From Flavobacteriaceae bacterium F08102 (GTDB taxonomy: Bacteria > Bacteroidota > Bacteroidia > Flavobacteriales > Flavobacteriaceae): a DNA stretch of 64,000 bases. Position 1 is the first letter of the stretch. Each line of letters begins with the position of its first letter. Where the stretch lies: positions 186,874 to 250,873 of the forward strand of contig JALKAY010000001.1 of assembly GCA_023015935.1 (NCBI GenBank), written 5' to 3'. This document shows, piece after piece, positions 18,085 through 25,815 of the stretch. Below the pieces are notes generated by a model. The model was not told the origin of the DNA. It searched no databases and was given only the letters and a program-made list of their open reading frames with translations. The translations under genes were made by a program, and so were the position numbers.

Positions 18085-18137
18085 GAAAATGTGTGATTAG
18101 TTGTTTGTTATTCGTTGTTTCTTTACTTAGGAAATTA

Positions 18138-19001
18138 TTAACGTCCACCTCGATTTCCACCTCGACCTCGACCTCGGCCTCTAAATTGTTCGGCCATTTC
18201 TTCCATTTTTTCTTTTGTAATTTTCTCGTACTCAGCCAGCGTCACTTTTTTACCTTTGGTTGGTCTTTTTATTTTTTCAGCCTTATCAGCATTCATCACA
18301 AGTTTTGTACAAAGTAAAACCGTATTTCCTTCGTGCAATTCTAAAATCAATCCAGGCAATCCCCAATACTTTCCTGGTCCTTGATTTACAGGAACCTGCA
18401 TAGTATACCAAGCAGTAACCTTAACTTTCTCTGGGGGTGTTGGGGCTTGTTCTTCTCCGGCAGCAGCGCGATCCCGATTTCCTCCACGTCTTCCAAACTG
18501 CATGGCAGGAGGTGCATCAATTTCTGCGGTAGCCTTATAAACTGTATATTTTCCGATTTGTTTGGTCTCACCTTCCATCTTCCATTCGATAGGTTGCAAT
18601 GTGTCTTCTACTAAAAAGGCTTTACCCATCAATTCATTTTCTTGGAGATATACATTTTCTTTTACGTTTTTATATTGAGGACCACTGGCCGCACTTATTG
18701 ATCTCATCCATCCACTACCCCCACCTTGTCCAGGTGCTTCTAATTTCTCTTCTTCCTTGTACATTGATTCTACCTGGTTAAAATTCAAAATGTAGGTCTT
18801 TTCTAACATACTTTTCATACGTTCAGCCATTCGCGCTTTTTGCTGTTCACTCATTTGACCTCCACCAAATCTGCTCATATCCAAAGAGGTTTTACTCATA
18901 TAATAGGCTTGGCCTTGAAAGTCTTTTTGCGCATACCCCACTGCTGTAAAAAATAAGGTCACCGCAACAATTGCTATTTTGTTCAAATTTGAATTCATCA
19001 T
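18138..19001 (-). CDS. GLPGLI family protein with RG-rich tail
   Basis: A 287-residue exported protein: signal peptide to about residue 24 (VGYAQ), then a charged region, and the family motif KYWGLPGLILELHEG near residue 225. Typical flanking features are AWYTMQVPVNQGPG and a C-terminal VTLAEYEKITKEKMEEM. Unusually, the protein ends in an Arg/Gly-rich tail (RGRGRGRGGNRGGR), and there are further charged and Gly runs inside. Function of the family is unknown; it is specific to Bacteroidota and often sits with outer-membrane receptors. ATG at 19001 or, equally, 18998. Confidence 0.9.
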   Translation of the reverse strand: MMNSNLNKIAIVAVTLFFTAVGYAQKDFQGQAYYMSKTSLDMSRFGGGQMSEQQKARMAERMKSMLEKTYILNFNQVESMYKEEEKLEAPGQGGGSGWMRSISAASGPQYKNVKENVYLQENELMGKAFLVEDTLQPIEWKMEGETKQIGKYTVYKATAEIDAPPAMQFGRRGGNRDRAAAGEEQAPTPPEKVKVTAWYTMQVPVNQGPGKYWGLPGLILELHEGNTVLLCTKLVMNADKAEKIKRPTKGKKVTLAEYEKITKEKMEEMAEQFRGRGRGRGGNRGGR

Positions 19002-19085
19002 GTATTTGTCTAAGATTTGTGTCCTAGTTAGACTATTATATTCTCTAGAAGTTCTATGATGAATTGTTAAATTCTTCTTAAATTT

Positions 19086-19901
19086 CTATCCGCCAATAAT
19101 AAATATCTCTTCTCCGCTACCCTTTCTTCTCGATTTAAATTCATCCATCATTTCTTTATTTTTCTTTTTTTGAATCTTATCAAATTCTTGTTGCGAAACA
19201 ATTTTTCCCTTTTTAGGCTCATCAATCTCAAATTTATTAGTAGGATTTAATACAATTTTTGTGCAAATTAAGGTTAAACTTCCATCGTTAATTTCAAGTA
19301 TTAATCCGGGCAACCCTCCATAATTAGCTGGTCCCGTAGTTACGGGAATTTCAGGCGTGTACCAAGCCGTCGTTACACGCTCCTTCTTAACTTCAGAAAT
19401 CTCCCCTTTATCCGAAATACTTGTCGTGGTAATAGAGTCAATAAAAGTTGCTTTATAACAGGTGTATTTTCCAATATTTTTGGTAGCCTTATCTAAAACC
19501 CATTTAATAGGTTTTAATTCATCTTTTATGAGAAAAACCTTCCCCAAATATTCTTTTTTTACTGTGTAGCGATTTTCTTTGGTATTTTTATATCTAACAT
19601 CTGTATCCCCAGAAATTGTAATTTGGACTCCATCGCTAGAAGGAGTAGGGCCAGCTAACTGTTCTTCTTTTTTATAAATGGAAGACTCTTTATTGAATTT
19701 CAAGGTATATTCTTGTTGCATTTCCCTGACCAATTGCGCCTGAATTTCCATTTGTATGGCTGTTTGTTTCTCATCATCTATTTTTAAATTCAATTTTCGA
19801 TGAGATTTGTAGGTCGCAATACCTTGAATATCTTGTCCAACAAGTATCGAGGGAAGCAAAGCGATTATCCCTACTAAACTTAGGTAAATTATACGTATCA
19901 T
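19086..19901 (-). CDS. GLPGLI family protein
   Basis: A 271-residue paralogue of the next gene in the same operon. It has a signal peptide (about 1-22, ending LVGQD), AWYTPEIPVTTGPANYGG and the motif GLPGLILEIN near residue 210. Its C-terminus is lysine-rich (KKKNKEMMDEFKSRRKG) without the RG tail of its paralogue. It is first in the minus-strand group GLPGLI-GLPGLI-barrel and divergent from the histidine kinase. A near-consensus -7 box CATCTTTG lies at 19938-19931. Confidence 0.9.
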   Translation of the reverse strand: MIRIIYLSLVGIIALLPSILVGQDIQGIATYKSHRKLNLKIDDEKQTAIQMEIQAQLVREMQQEYTLKFNKESSIYKKEEQLAGPTPSSDGVQITISGDTDVRYKNTKENRYTVKKEYLGKVFLIKDELKPIKWVLDKATKNIGKYTCYKATFIDSITTTSISDKGEISEVKKERVTTAWYTPEIPVTTGPANYGGLPGLILEINDGSLTLICTKIVLNPTNKFEIDEPKKGKIVSQQEFDKIQKKKNKEMMDEFKSRRKGSGEEIFIIGG

Positions 19902-19960
19902 TTAAATTGGTTTTTGTTATACTTCTCCCACAAAGATGAACTAACTTTTATTTTTATTAG

Positions 19961-19986
19961 GTTAACGAACGTTAACGTGTGTTAAG
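19961..19986. promoter_or_regulatory. Three GTTAAC/G direct repeats at 10-bp spacing, candidate OmpR-type operator
   Basis: GTTAACGAAC, GTTAACGTGT and GTTAAG follow one another at exactly one helical turn (starts 19961, 19971, 19981). They lie between the divergent GLPGLI operon and the kinase gene. Measured from the likely starts of transcription (about 19925 leftward, about 20027 rightward), they sit roughly 36-61 and 41-66 bp upstream. OmpR-family regulators typically bind direct repeats with 10-11 bp spacing, and one is encoded at 21602-22291. Binding is inferred. Confidence 0.55.
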
Positions 19987-20013
19987 TCATTATTTTATCT
20001 GCCTGATAGCCAT

Positions 20014-20021
20014 TATATTTG
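20014..20021 (+). promoter_or_regulatory. -7 box directly upstream of the kinase start codon
   Basis: TATATTTG is a full TAnnTTTG match but ends only 4 bp before the ATG at 20026. If used, the mRNA would be leaderless or nearly so. Confidence 0.4.
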
Positions 20022-20025
20022 GGTT

Positions 20026-21609
20026 ATGAAAACAGCCAATTATCGAGGTATTCTCTACTTTATTCTACTGACCATTATCATTACGATTGGCGTTCAAATC
20101 TATTGGAATTACAAAAACTATCAACTCAATAAGCAACGAGTTTTTAATGAAATTCAACTAAGTCTAGACAATGCATTGGAAGAGTATTATGCTAACATTG
20201 CAAAGACTGATTTTTTTACGATAATAAAAACAAAGGGAACATTCAAAGAGAATGCTGATGTTGAAAACGCATTCGTTGATAGCTTAAATAATAGTGATTT
20301 ATTTATAAATGGACGGAAAACTAAGAGTGAAATCCAAGTAATTGTGAACAACAGTCAATTTTCCAAAAGGGATTCTTTAAAACCAAATGAACACGTAGAT
20401 TTCCTTCAAAAATTTTCTAAAGATACGAATTACCATTATCCAAGGTTTCGTGGTTTCAAGCAATTGAATACTCGTGAAGAAAAAGAAGTGATTGCTAAAA
20501 TAAATGGAACATTCGAGACACAGGTCATAAAAGACAACTATGCCAATTATGACAGTCTAAATATCCTAAATCATTTAGGATCCATACTTCTTTCTTTTCA
20601 ACGTGATATCTTAAATTACCCGCAAATCGATTCGTTATTAACCATACAACTTACCCAAAAAAACATTCAGCTCGATTATAAGATTATCCACTTAAAGAAC
20701 GACACGATTTTTTATCAATCACCACACCAATTAACTGGTCAAGAAATCTTAACTGCTAAAGCAAAGTCAACGTATATCAAACCGCAAGAGCAATTAACCC
20801 TACACTATAAGAATCCTATTTATGTAGCTTTAAAACGAAGTTTTTTGGGAATTTTCATCTCCTTTTTCCTAGCCTTAGCCATAATATCTTGTTTATTCTA
20901 TTTACTTAAAATCATCAAACAACAAAAGCAATTGGCTGAAATAAAGAATGATTTAATCAGTAATATTACGCATGAATTTAAAACTCCAATTGCGACTATC
21001 GGTGTAGCCGTAGAAAGCATAAAGGATTTTAACGTGCTAGACGATAAAGTTAAAACCAAATCATATTTAGACATCTCAACTAAGCAACTATCAAAATTAA
21101 ACACGATGGTAGAAAAGTTGTTAGAAACAGCTACCTTAGACAGTGAGGGTTTGCAATTACAATTAGAAGAAGTAAATCTATATGAGCTGTTAGAAGATTT
21201 AATTAGGCGATATAAACTGCAAGGGCACGCTAAACATATTCACTTTAACGCCTATAGATCGGCTCAACGTACCATAGTGGATCCATTCCACATTGAAAAT
21301 GCAATAAATAATTTAATTGACAATGCGATGAAGTATGGGGGAGATCAGATTACCATTACACTTGTAGAATCAATAAATAAAACTAAAATCACCATTAGTG
21401 ACAATGGACATAGCTTAACCTCTGCACATAAAAATGAAATTTTTGAAAAATTCTATAGAGTTCCGAGTGGGAATAGGCACGATGTAAAGGGGTTTGGAAT
21501 TGGTCTCTATTACACAAAAAAAATAGTTCAAAAACACGGAGGATCCATTGAACTTACATTACATAAAAAAAGTACAGATTTCAATATAACCTTACCTAGA
21601 CATGGCTAA
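20026..21609 (+). CDS. Sensor histidine kinase
   Basis: A 527-residue inner-membrane kinase. TM1 spans about residues 8-26 and TM2 about 269-292; the 240 residues between form an extracytoplasmic sensor with no recognised domain. The dimerisation/phosphoacceptor box is LISNITHEFKTPIATIG with His316. The ATPase domain has N-box NAINNLIDNAMKYGG, the G1 region ISDNGH, and the G2 region KGFGIGLYYTKKI. It overlaps the response-regulator gene by 8 bp, so the two form a coupled pair. The likely targets are the divergent GLPGLI/outer-membrane genes, based on position and the repeats at 19961-19986. Confidence 0.95.
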   Translation: MKTANYRGILYFILLTIIITIGVQIYWNYKNYQLNKQRVFNEIQLSLDNALEEYYANIAKTDFFTIIKTKGTFKENADVENAFVDSLNNSDLFINGRKTKSEIQVIVNNSQFSKRDSLKPNEHVDFLQKFSKDTNYHYPRFRGFKQLNTREEKEVIAKINGTFETQVIKDNYANYDSLNILNHLGSILLSFQRDILNYPQIDSLLTIQLTQKNIQLDYKIIHLKNDTIFYQSPHQLTGQEILTAKAKSTYIKPQEQLTLHYKNPIYVALKRSFLGIFISFFLALAIISCLFYLLKIIKQQKQLAEIKNDLISNITHEFKTPIATIGVAVESIKDFNVLDDKVKTKSYLDISTKQLSKLNTMVEKLLETATLDSEGLQLQLEEVNLYELLEDLIRRYKLQGHAKHIHFNAYRSAQRTIVDPFHIENAINNLIDNAMKYGGDQITITLVESINKTKITISDNGHSLTSAHKNEIFEKFYRVPSGNRHDVKGFGIGLYYTKKIVQKHGGSIELTLHKKSTDFNITLPRHG

Positions 21610-22291
21610 GATTACCATTTTACTTGCAGAAGACGAACCCGCTCTGGGACAAATAATCAAAGAAAGTCTCGAGACGCGAAACTTTTTGGTGCATTTATGC
21701 TGTGATGGTGAAATGGCATGGAAATGCTTCCAAAAAGAATCAGTTGACATTGCTGTTTTAGACATAATGATGCCTAAAAAAGATGGATTTACGCTCGCTA
21801 AAGAAATAAGACAAATAGACGAACGCACCCCCATCCTATTTCTCACTGCAAAATCTCAAACATCCGATGTAGTAGAGGGGTTTACAATTGGGGGAAATGA
21901 CTATTTAAAAAAACCATTTTCCATTGAAGAACTAATTGTTAGAATAAACAACCTGTTAGATCGGATATCCCTACAGAACTCTTCACGAAGCATAACCGTT
22001 GGCCGGTTTAAACTTAACTTGTCAAAACAAACCTTACGCTTTGAAAATGAACCCGAAACTCAACTTACACACCGAGAAGCACATCTTTTATTTCACCTAG
22101 CAAAAAACAGTAATCAAGTGCTGGATCGCTCCTTTATTTTAAATAAATTATGGGGCAACAACGATTACTTTTCTGCACGAAGTATGGATGTATTTATCAG
22201 TAAATTACGCAAAAAATTAGCTAGAGATGAAAACTTACAAATTATAAATATCCGTGGATATGGCTATAAGCTTGTAAATGATATCAGCTAA
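21602..22291 (+). CDS. OmpR-family response regulator
   Basis: A 229-residue regulator. The receiver domain (about 3-118) has the acidic pair in LLAEDEPA, the phosphorylated Asp54 in VLDIMMPKKDG, and the Thr/Lys switch residues in FLTAKS and YLKKPF. The C-terminal winged helix (about 130-228) has the OmpR pattern LTHREAHLLFHLAKN ... VFISKLRKKL ... IINIRGYGYKL. Its ATG overlaps the kinase gene. It converges with the PD40 gene, with one base between the two stop codons. Confidence 0.96.
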   Translation: MAKITILLAEDEPALGQIIKESLETRNFLVHLCCDGEMAWKCFQKESVDIAVLDIMMPKKDGFTLAKEIRQIDERTPILFLTAKSQTSDVVEGFTIGGNDYLKKPFSIEELIVRINNLLDRISLQNSSRSITVGRFKLNLSKQTLRFENEPETQLTHREAHLLFHLAKNSNQVLDRSFILNKLWGNNDYFSARSMDVFISKLRKKLARDENLQIINIRGYGYKLVNDIS

Positions 22292-22292
22292 A

Positions 22293-23402
22293 TTAATCTT
22301 GCCAATCAGCAATAAATAAATTGGTATCTCTTGTCCCTCCGTTATTACGATTTGATGAAAAAATCAGTTTTTTTCCATCATTTGAAAATACGGGGAAAGC
22401 ATCAAACTCACTTCCGTATGAAACACGCTTTAAATTTTTCCCATCTACATCAATCATATACAAGCTAAAAGCATATCCACCTTCCGATTCAAAGTTTGAC
22501 GAAAACAATACTTTCTTTCCTGAAGGATGAAAAAATGGACTCCAATTTGCATTTCCTAAGTTGGTTAACTGTCTCAAATCTGATCCATCTGCATTACAAA
22601 TATACAGCTCCATATTTGTAGGCTGAACCAACCCTCGTGCTAACAAATCTTTGTATTCTTTAATTTCAGCCTCCGTTTTCGGACGAGACGATCTAAAGAT
22701 TAATTGAGTTCCGTCTGGTGAGAAAAAGGCTCCACCATCATATCCTAACTCATTGGTAATCTGCTTCACATTTGAACCGTCTATATCCATGGTATACAAT
22801 TCTAAATCTCCACTTCTCGTTGAAGTAAAGACGATTTTATCTCCTTTAGGAGAAACAGTAGCCTCTGCATCATAACCAGGTTCCGACGTTAATTGTTTCA
22901 CAACATTCCCTTTAAGGTCTGCTACAAAAATGTCAAATGAATCGTATACTGGCCAAACATATTTACCATTTTCTCGTAAAGGCACTTCTGGACATTCTTT
23001 ATCTGCCAAATGAGTAGACGCATACAAAATGTGTTTATTATCAGGCATGAAGTAGGAACAGGTAGTACGTCCCATACCAGTACTCAACATTTGTGGTGGT
23101 ATACTATCAAATGTATCATCAACGTTCATTAAAAACATTTGATCACATTCTACACCCCATTTTTTATTACTTGATTGAAAAGTAAGTTGCTTATCGTCAA
23201 AACTCCAGTACGCTTCGGCATTATCTCCACCATGGGTAATTTGACGTAAATTTTTAAAGTGAACCTCTTTAGGATGAATTAATGAATCTCCAGCAGATTT
23301 CGATTCATCGACAAGTACATCAGCAGATTTCGCTGTTTTTACCTTATCATTTTTACAAGAGATCAACACAAGGGCACAAAAAAGGGTGTAAACTAGTTTC
23401 AT
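22293..23402 (-). CDS. PD40 (TolB-like) beta-propeller lipoprotein
   Basis: A 369-residue predicted lipoprotein: the N-terminus ends in LISCKN (lipobox Cys17). The rest is built of WD40-like/PD40 blades, visible as repeated motifs such as SPKGDKIVFTSTRSG, SPDGTQLIFRSSR, HPSGKKVLFSSN and SNDGKKLIFSSN. Such proteins probably bind periplasmic partners or act as scaffolds; the ligand is unknown. It is divergent from the M28 peptidase gene 42 bp away, hinting at a shared role in peptide handling. ATG at 23402. Confidence 0.88.
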   Translation of the reverse strand: MKLVYTLFCALVLISCKNDKVKTAKSADVLVDESKSAGDSLIHPKEVHFKNLRQITHGGDNAEAYWSFDDKQLTFQSSNKKWGVECDQMFLMNVDDTFDSIPPQMLSTGMGRTTCSYFMPDNKHILYASTHLADKECPEVPLRENGKYVWPVYDSFDIFVADLKGNVVKQLTSEPGYDAEATVSPKGDKIVFTSTRSGDLELYTMDIDGSNVKQITNELGYDGGAFFSPDGTQLIFRSSRPKTEAEIKEYKDLLARGLVQPTNMELYICNADGSDLRQLTNLGNANWSPFFHPSGKKVLFSSNFESEGGYAFSLYMIDVDGKNLKRVSYGSEFDAFPVFSNDGKKLIFSSNRNNGGTRDTNLFIADWQD

Positions 23403-23444
23403 AAGACCAAAATTTCATAATTTCGCGCAAAAATAAGACATAAA

Positions 23445-24668
23445 ATGAGAAATTCCTTATTTATTCTGATAATTCTGTGCTTTGTTTCATGCAAAAAAAA
23501 TCTGGTTGATGAAAACATGATTAAACAGGACGTTATCTATTTATCCGACGATAAACTAGAAGGCAGACAAACCGGTACTCCAGGCGAAAAAGCCGCTGCT
23601 AATTATATCGCTAAACGATTCAAAGACTTGGGTTTAAGTCCGAAAGGAACCAATGGTTATTTTCAACCATTCACTTTTAAACCAAAAACTGATCCACATC
23701 AAGATATCACCTATAATGTGGTAGATGGTGATAGCACAGTAACAGGAACAAATGTATTGGGATATATTGATAACAACGCAGCTTCTACGATTGTTATCGG
23801 AGCACATTTTGATCATTTAGGACATGGGTCTGATGGCTCCCTTTATCGAGGTGAACCTGCCATACACAATGGAGCAGATGACAATGCTAGTGGCGTTGCT
23901 GTAATGCTCAATTTGGCTTCAAAATTAAAATCGACAAATACTAACAATAACTATTTGTTTATGGCATTTTCAGGAGAAGAAATGGGGCTTATTGGATCCA
24001 ATTACTTTGTGAAAAACACAACCATTCCATTAGATTCTTTAAATTATATGATTAATATGGATATGGTAGGTCGCTTAAATAAAGACAGCACCTTGGCTGT
24101 TTATGGGGTTGGCACTTCGCCTTATTTTAAACAAACCATTAACGCTGCAAATAAAAATTTTAAAATTATTGAGAACGAATCAGGTGTGGGACCATCGGAT
24201 CACACCTCATTTTATTTAAATGATATCCCAGTGTTACATTTTTTCACTGGTCAGCATGAAGACTATCACAAACCAAGTGACGATGCGGATAAGTTGAATT
24301 ATGATGGTATGAATCTAATATCAGAATATATTTATGAAATAATCACCGAGTTAGACGACAATGGAAAGCTAGCTTTTAGAAAAACCAAGAATGAAAGTGA
24401 AGAAACTCCTCGCTTCAAAGTTAGTTTAGGGGTTGTTCCCGACTACATGTTTGATGGAAAAGGGATGAGAATAGATGGTGTAAGCGAAGAAAAACCAGCC
24501 CAAAAAGCGGGTCTAAAAAAAGGAGATATTGTAGTTCAGTTAGGCGAATTGGCAGTAGAGGATATGATGGGATATATGAAGGCCCTTGCAAAATTTAAAG
24601 AAGGAGATAAAACGACCGTCAAAGTAAAAAGAGGTACAGAAACGATTGAGGCTGACGTTACTTTTTAA
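23445..24668 (+). CDS. M28 family zinc aminopeptidase lipoprotein with PDZ domain
   Basis: A 407-residue lipoprotein (lipobox CFVSCKK). The M28 catalytic core is intact: GAHFDHLG (Zn His, Asp), NGADDNASGVA (bridging Asp), SGEEMGLIGS (Glu pair), INMDMVGR (Asp) and the final His in FTGQHEDYHKP. A PDZ domain follows at about residues 325-405 (KPAQKAGLKKGDIVVQLG). It is likely anchored to the membrane and trims peptides outside the cytoplasm. The -7 box before the gene appears to be TAATTTCG around 23416-23424, a variant seen elsewhere in this window. Confidence 0.95.
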   Translation: MRNSLFILIILCFVSCKKNLVDENMIKQDVIYLSDDKLEGRQTGTPGEKAAANYIAKRFKDLGLSPKGTNGYFQPFTFKPKTDPHQDITYNVVDGDSTVTGTNVLGYIDNNAASTIVIGAHFDHLGHGSDGSLYRGEPAIHNGADDNASGVAVMLNLASKLKSTNTNNNYLFMAFSGEEMGLIGSNYFVKNTTIPLDSLNYMINMDMVGRLNKDSTLAVYGVGTSPYFKQTINAANKNFKIIENESGVGPSDHTSFYLNDIPVLHFFTGQHEDYHKPSDDADKLNYDGMNLISEYIYEIITELDDNGKLAFRKTKNESEETPRFKVSLGVVPDYMFDGKGMRIDGVSEEKPAQKAGLKKGDIVVQLGELAVEDMMGYMKALAKFKEGDKTTVKVKRGTETIEADVTF

Positions 24669-24685
24669 CACAAACTTTATTTACA

Positions 24686-24707
24686 ACCTGTCAGGTACCT
24701 GACAGGT
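24686..24707. repeat. 22-bp perfect palindrome between M28 peptidase and dusB
   Basis: ACCTGTCAGGTACCTGACAG plus GT is self-complementary over 22 bases. It lies 18 bp after the peptidase stop. It may act as a terminator without a T run, or be one copy of a dispersed flavobacterial CCTGTC-type repeat; a shorter CCTGTC hairpin occurs at 52518-52532. Confidence 0.7.
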
Positions 24708-24777
24708 GTTATACAGGTATCTTGCCAAATCAAAGCATTTTATATAAAATCATTAATTTCGCAAAAAAAAATTCGAT

Positions 24778-25776
24778 TTGGCAGTTCACATAGGCAATAT
24801 AACATTACCTGATTTTCCATTACTCCTTGCTCCTATGGAAGATGTGAGTGATCCGCCATTCCGTGCCTTGTGCAAAGAACAAGGAGCTGATGTAGTGTAT
24901 ACCGAGTTTATTTCTAGCGAAGGGCTCATTAGGGATGCTGCAAAGAGCACCATGAAATTGGATATCTACGAAAAAGAACGCCCTGTAGGCATTCAAATTT
25001 TCGGCGCCAATTTAGAGAGTATGCTACAGACTATCGATATTGTTGAAAGGTCAAATCCCGATATTATTGATATTAATTTTGGTTGTCCGGTTAAAAAAGT
25101 TGTTTGCAAAGGAGCAGGCGCGGGTATTTTAAAGGATATTGACCTCATGGTCAAACTTACCGAAGAAATGGTCAAACGAACTCATTTGCCAATTACCGTC
25201 AAAACAAGATTGGGATGGGATCATGATTCAATTCGAATTGTTGAAGTAGCGGAACGTTTACAAGATGTGGGGTGCAAAGCAATTTCTATCCATGGAAGAA
25301 CGCGTGCTCAAATGTACAAAGGAGAAGCTGACTGGAAACCGATTGCCGCAGTAAAAAACAACCCACGCATGCATATTCCCGTTTTTGGGAATGGCGATGT
25401 TGATTCTCCTGAAAAAGCAGCTGAAATGCGCGATTCATACGGGTTAGATGGAGCTATGATTGGAAGAGCAACCATCGGACATCCGTGGTTCTTCAAGCAA
25501 GTAAAACATTTTTTCGCGACAGGAGAGCATTTAGCCCCACCTACCATGGAAGAACGTGTAAATATAGCCAGAAGACACCTTGAAATGGCTATAGCGTGGA
25601 AAGGAAAACGGTTAGGGATTGTTGAAACCAGAAGACATTATACTAATTATTTTAAAGGAATTCCTCATTTTAAAGAGTTCCGCCTAAAGATGGTAACAAC
25701 CGATGAGCCAAATGAGGTTTACGCAATTTTTGATGAGGTTATTGAAAAATATAAAGACCATCAATTTGTTATTTAA
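24778..25776 (+). CDS. dusB: tRNA-dihydrouridine synthase
   Basis: A 332-residue FMN enzyme that reduces uridines in tRNA. Signatures: PLLLAPMEDVSDPPFR, TEFISSEGL, DINFGCPVKKVVCKGAG (catalytic Cys), ITVKTRLGW, SIHGRTRAQMYKG and GAMIGRATIGHPW. The only start giving the full N-terminus is TTG at 24778 (MAVHIGNITLPDFP), which agrees with how homologues begin; the first in-frame ATG is inside the FMN-binding APMEDV motif. A TAATTTCG promoter-like box lies at 24753-24760. Confidence 0.95.
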   Translation: MAVHIGNITLPDFPLLLAPMEDVSDPPFRALCKEQGADVVYTEFISSEGLIRDAAKSTMKLDIYEKERPVGIQIFGANLESMLQTIDIVERSNPDIIDINFGCPVKKVVCKGAGAGILKDIDLMVKLTEEMVKRTHLPITVKTRLGWDHDSIRIVEVAERLQDVGCKAISIHGRTRAQMYKGEADWKPIAAVKNNPRMHIPVFGNGDVDSPEKAAEMRDSYGLDGAMIGRATIGHPWFFKQVKHFFATGEHLAPPTMEERVNIARRHLEMAIAWKGKRLGIVETRRHYTNYFKGIPHFKEFRLKMVTTDEPNEVYAIFDEVIEKYKDHQFVI

Positions 25777-25815
25777 TCAATGAGCTAATAGTAGTGATTA
25801 CATTCAACAAGCTAA

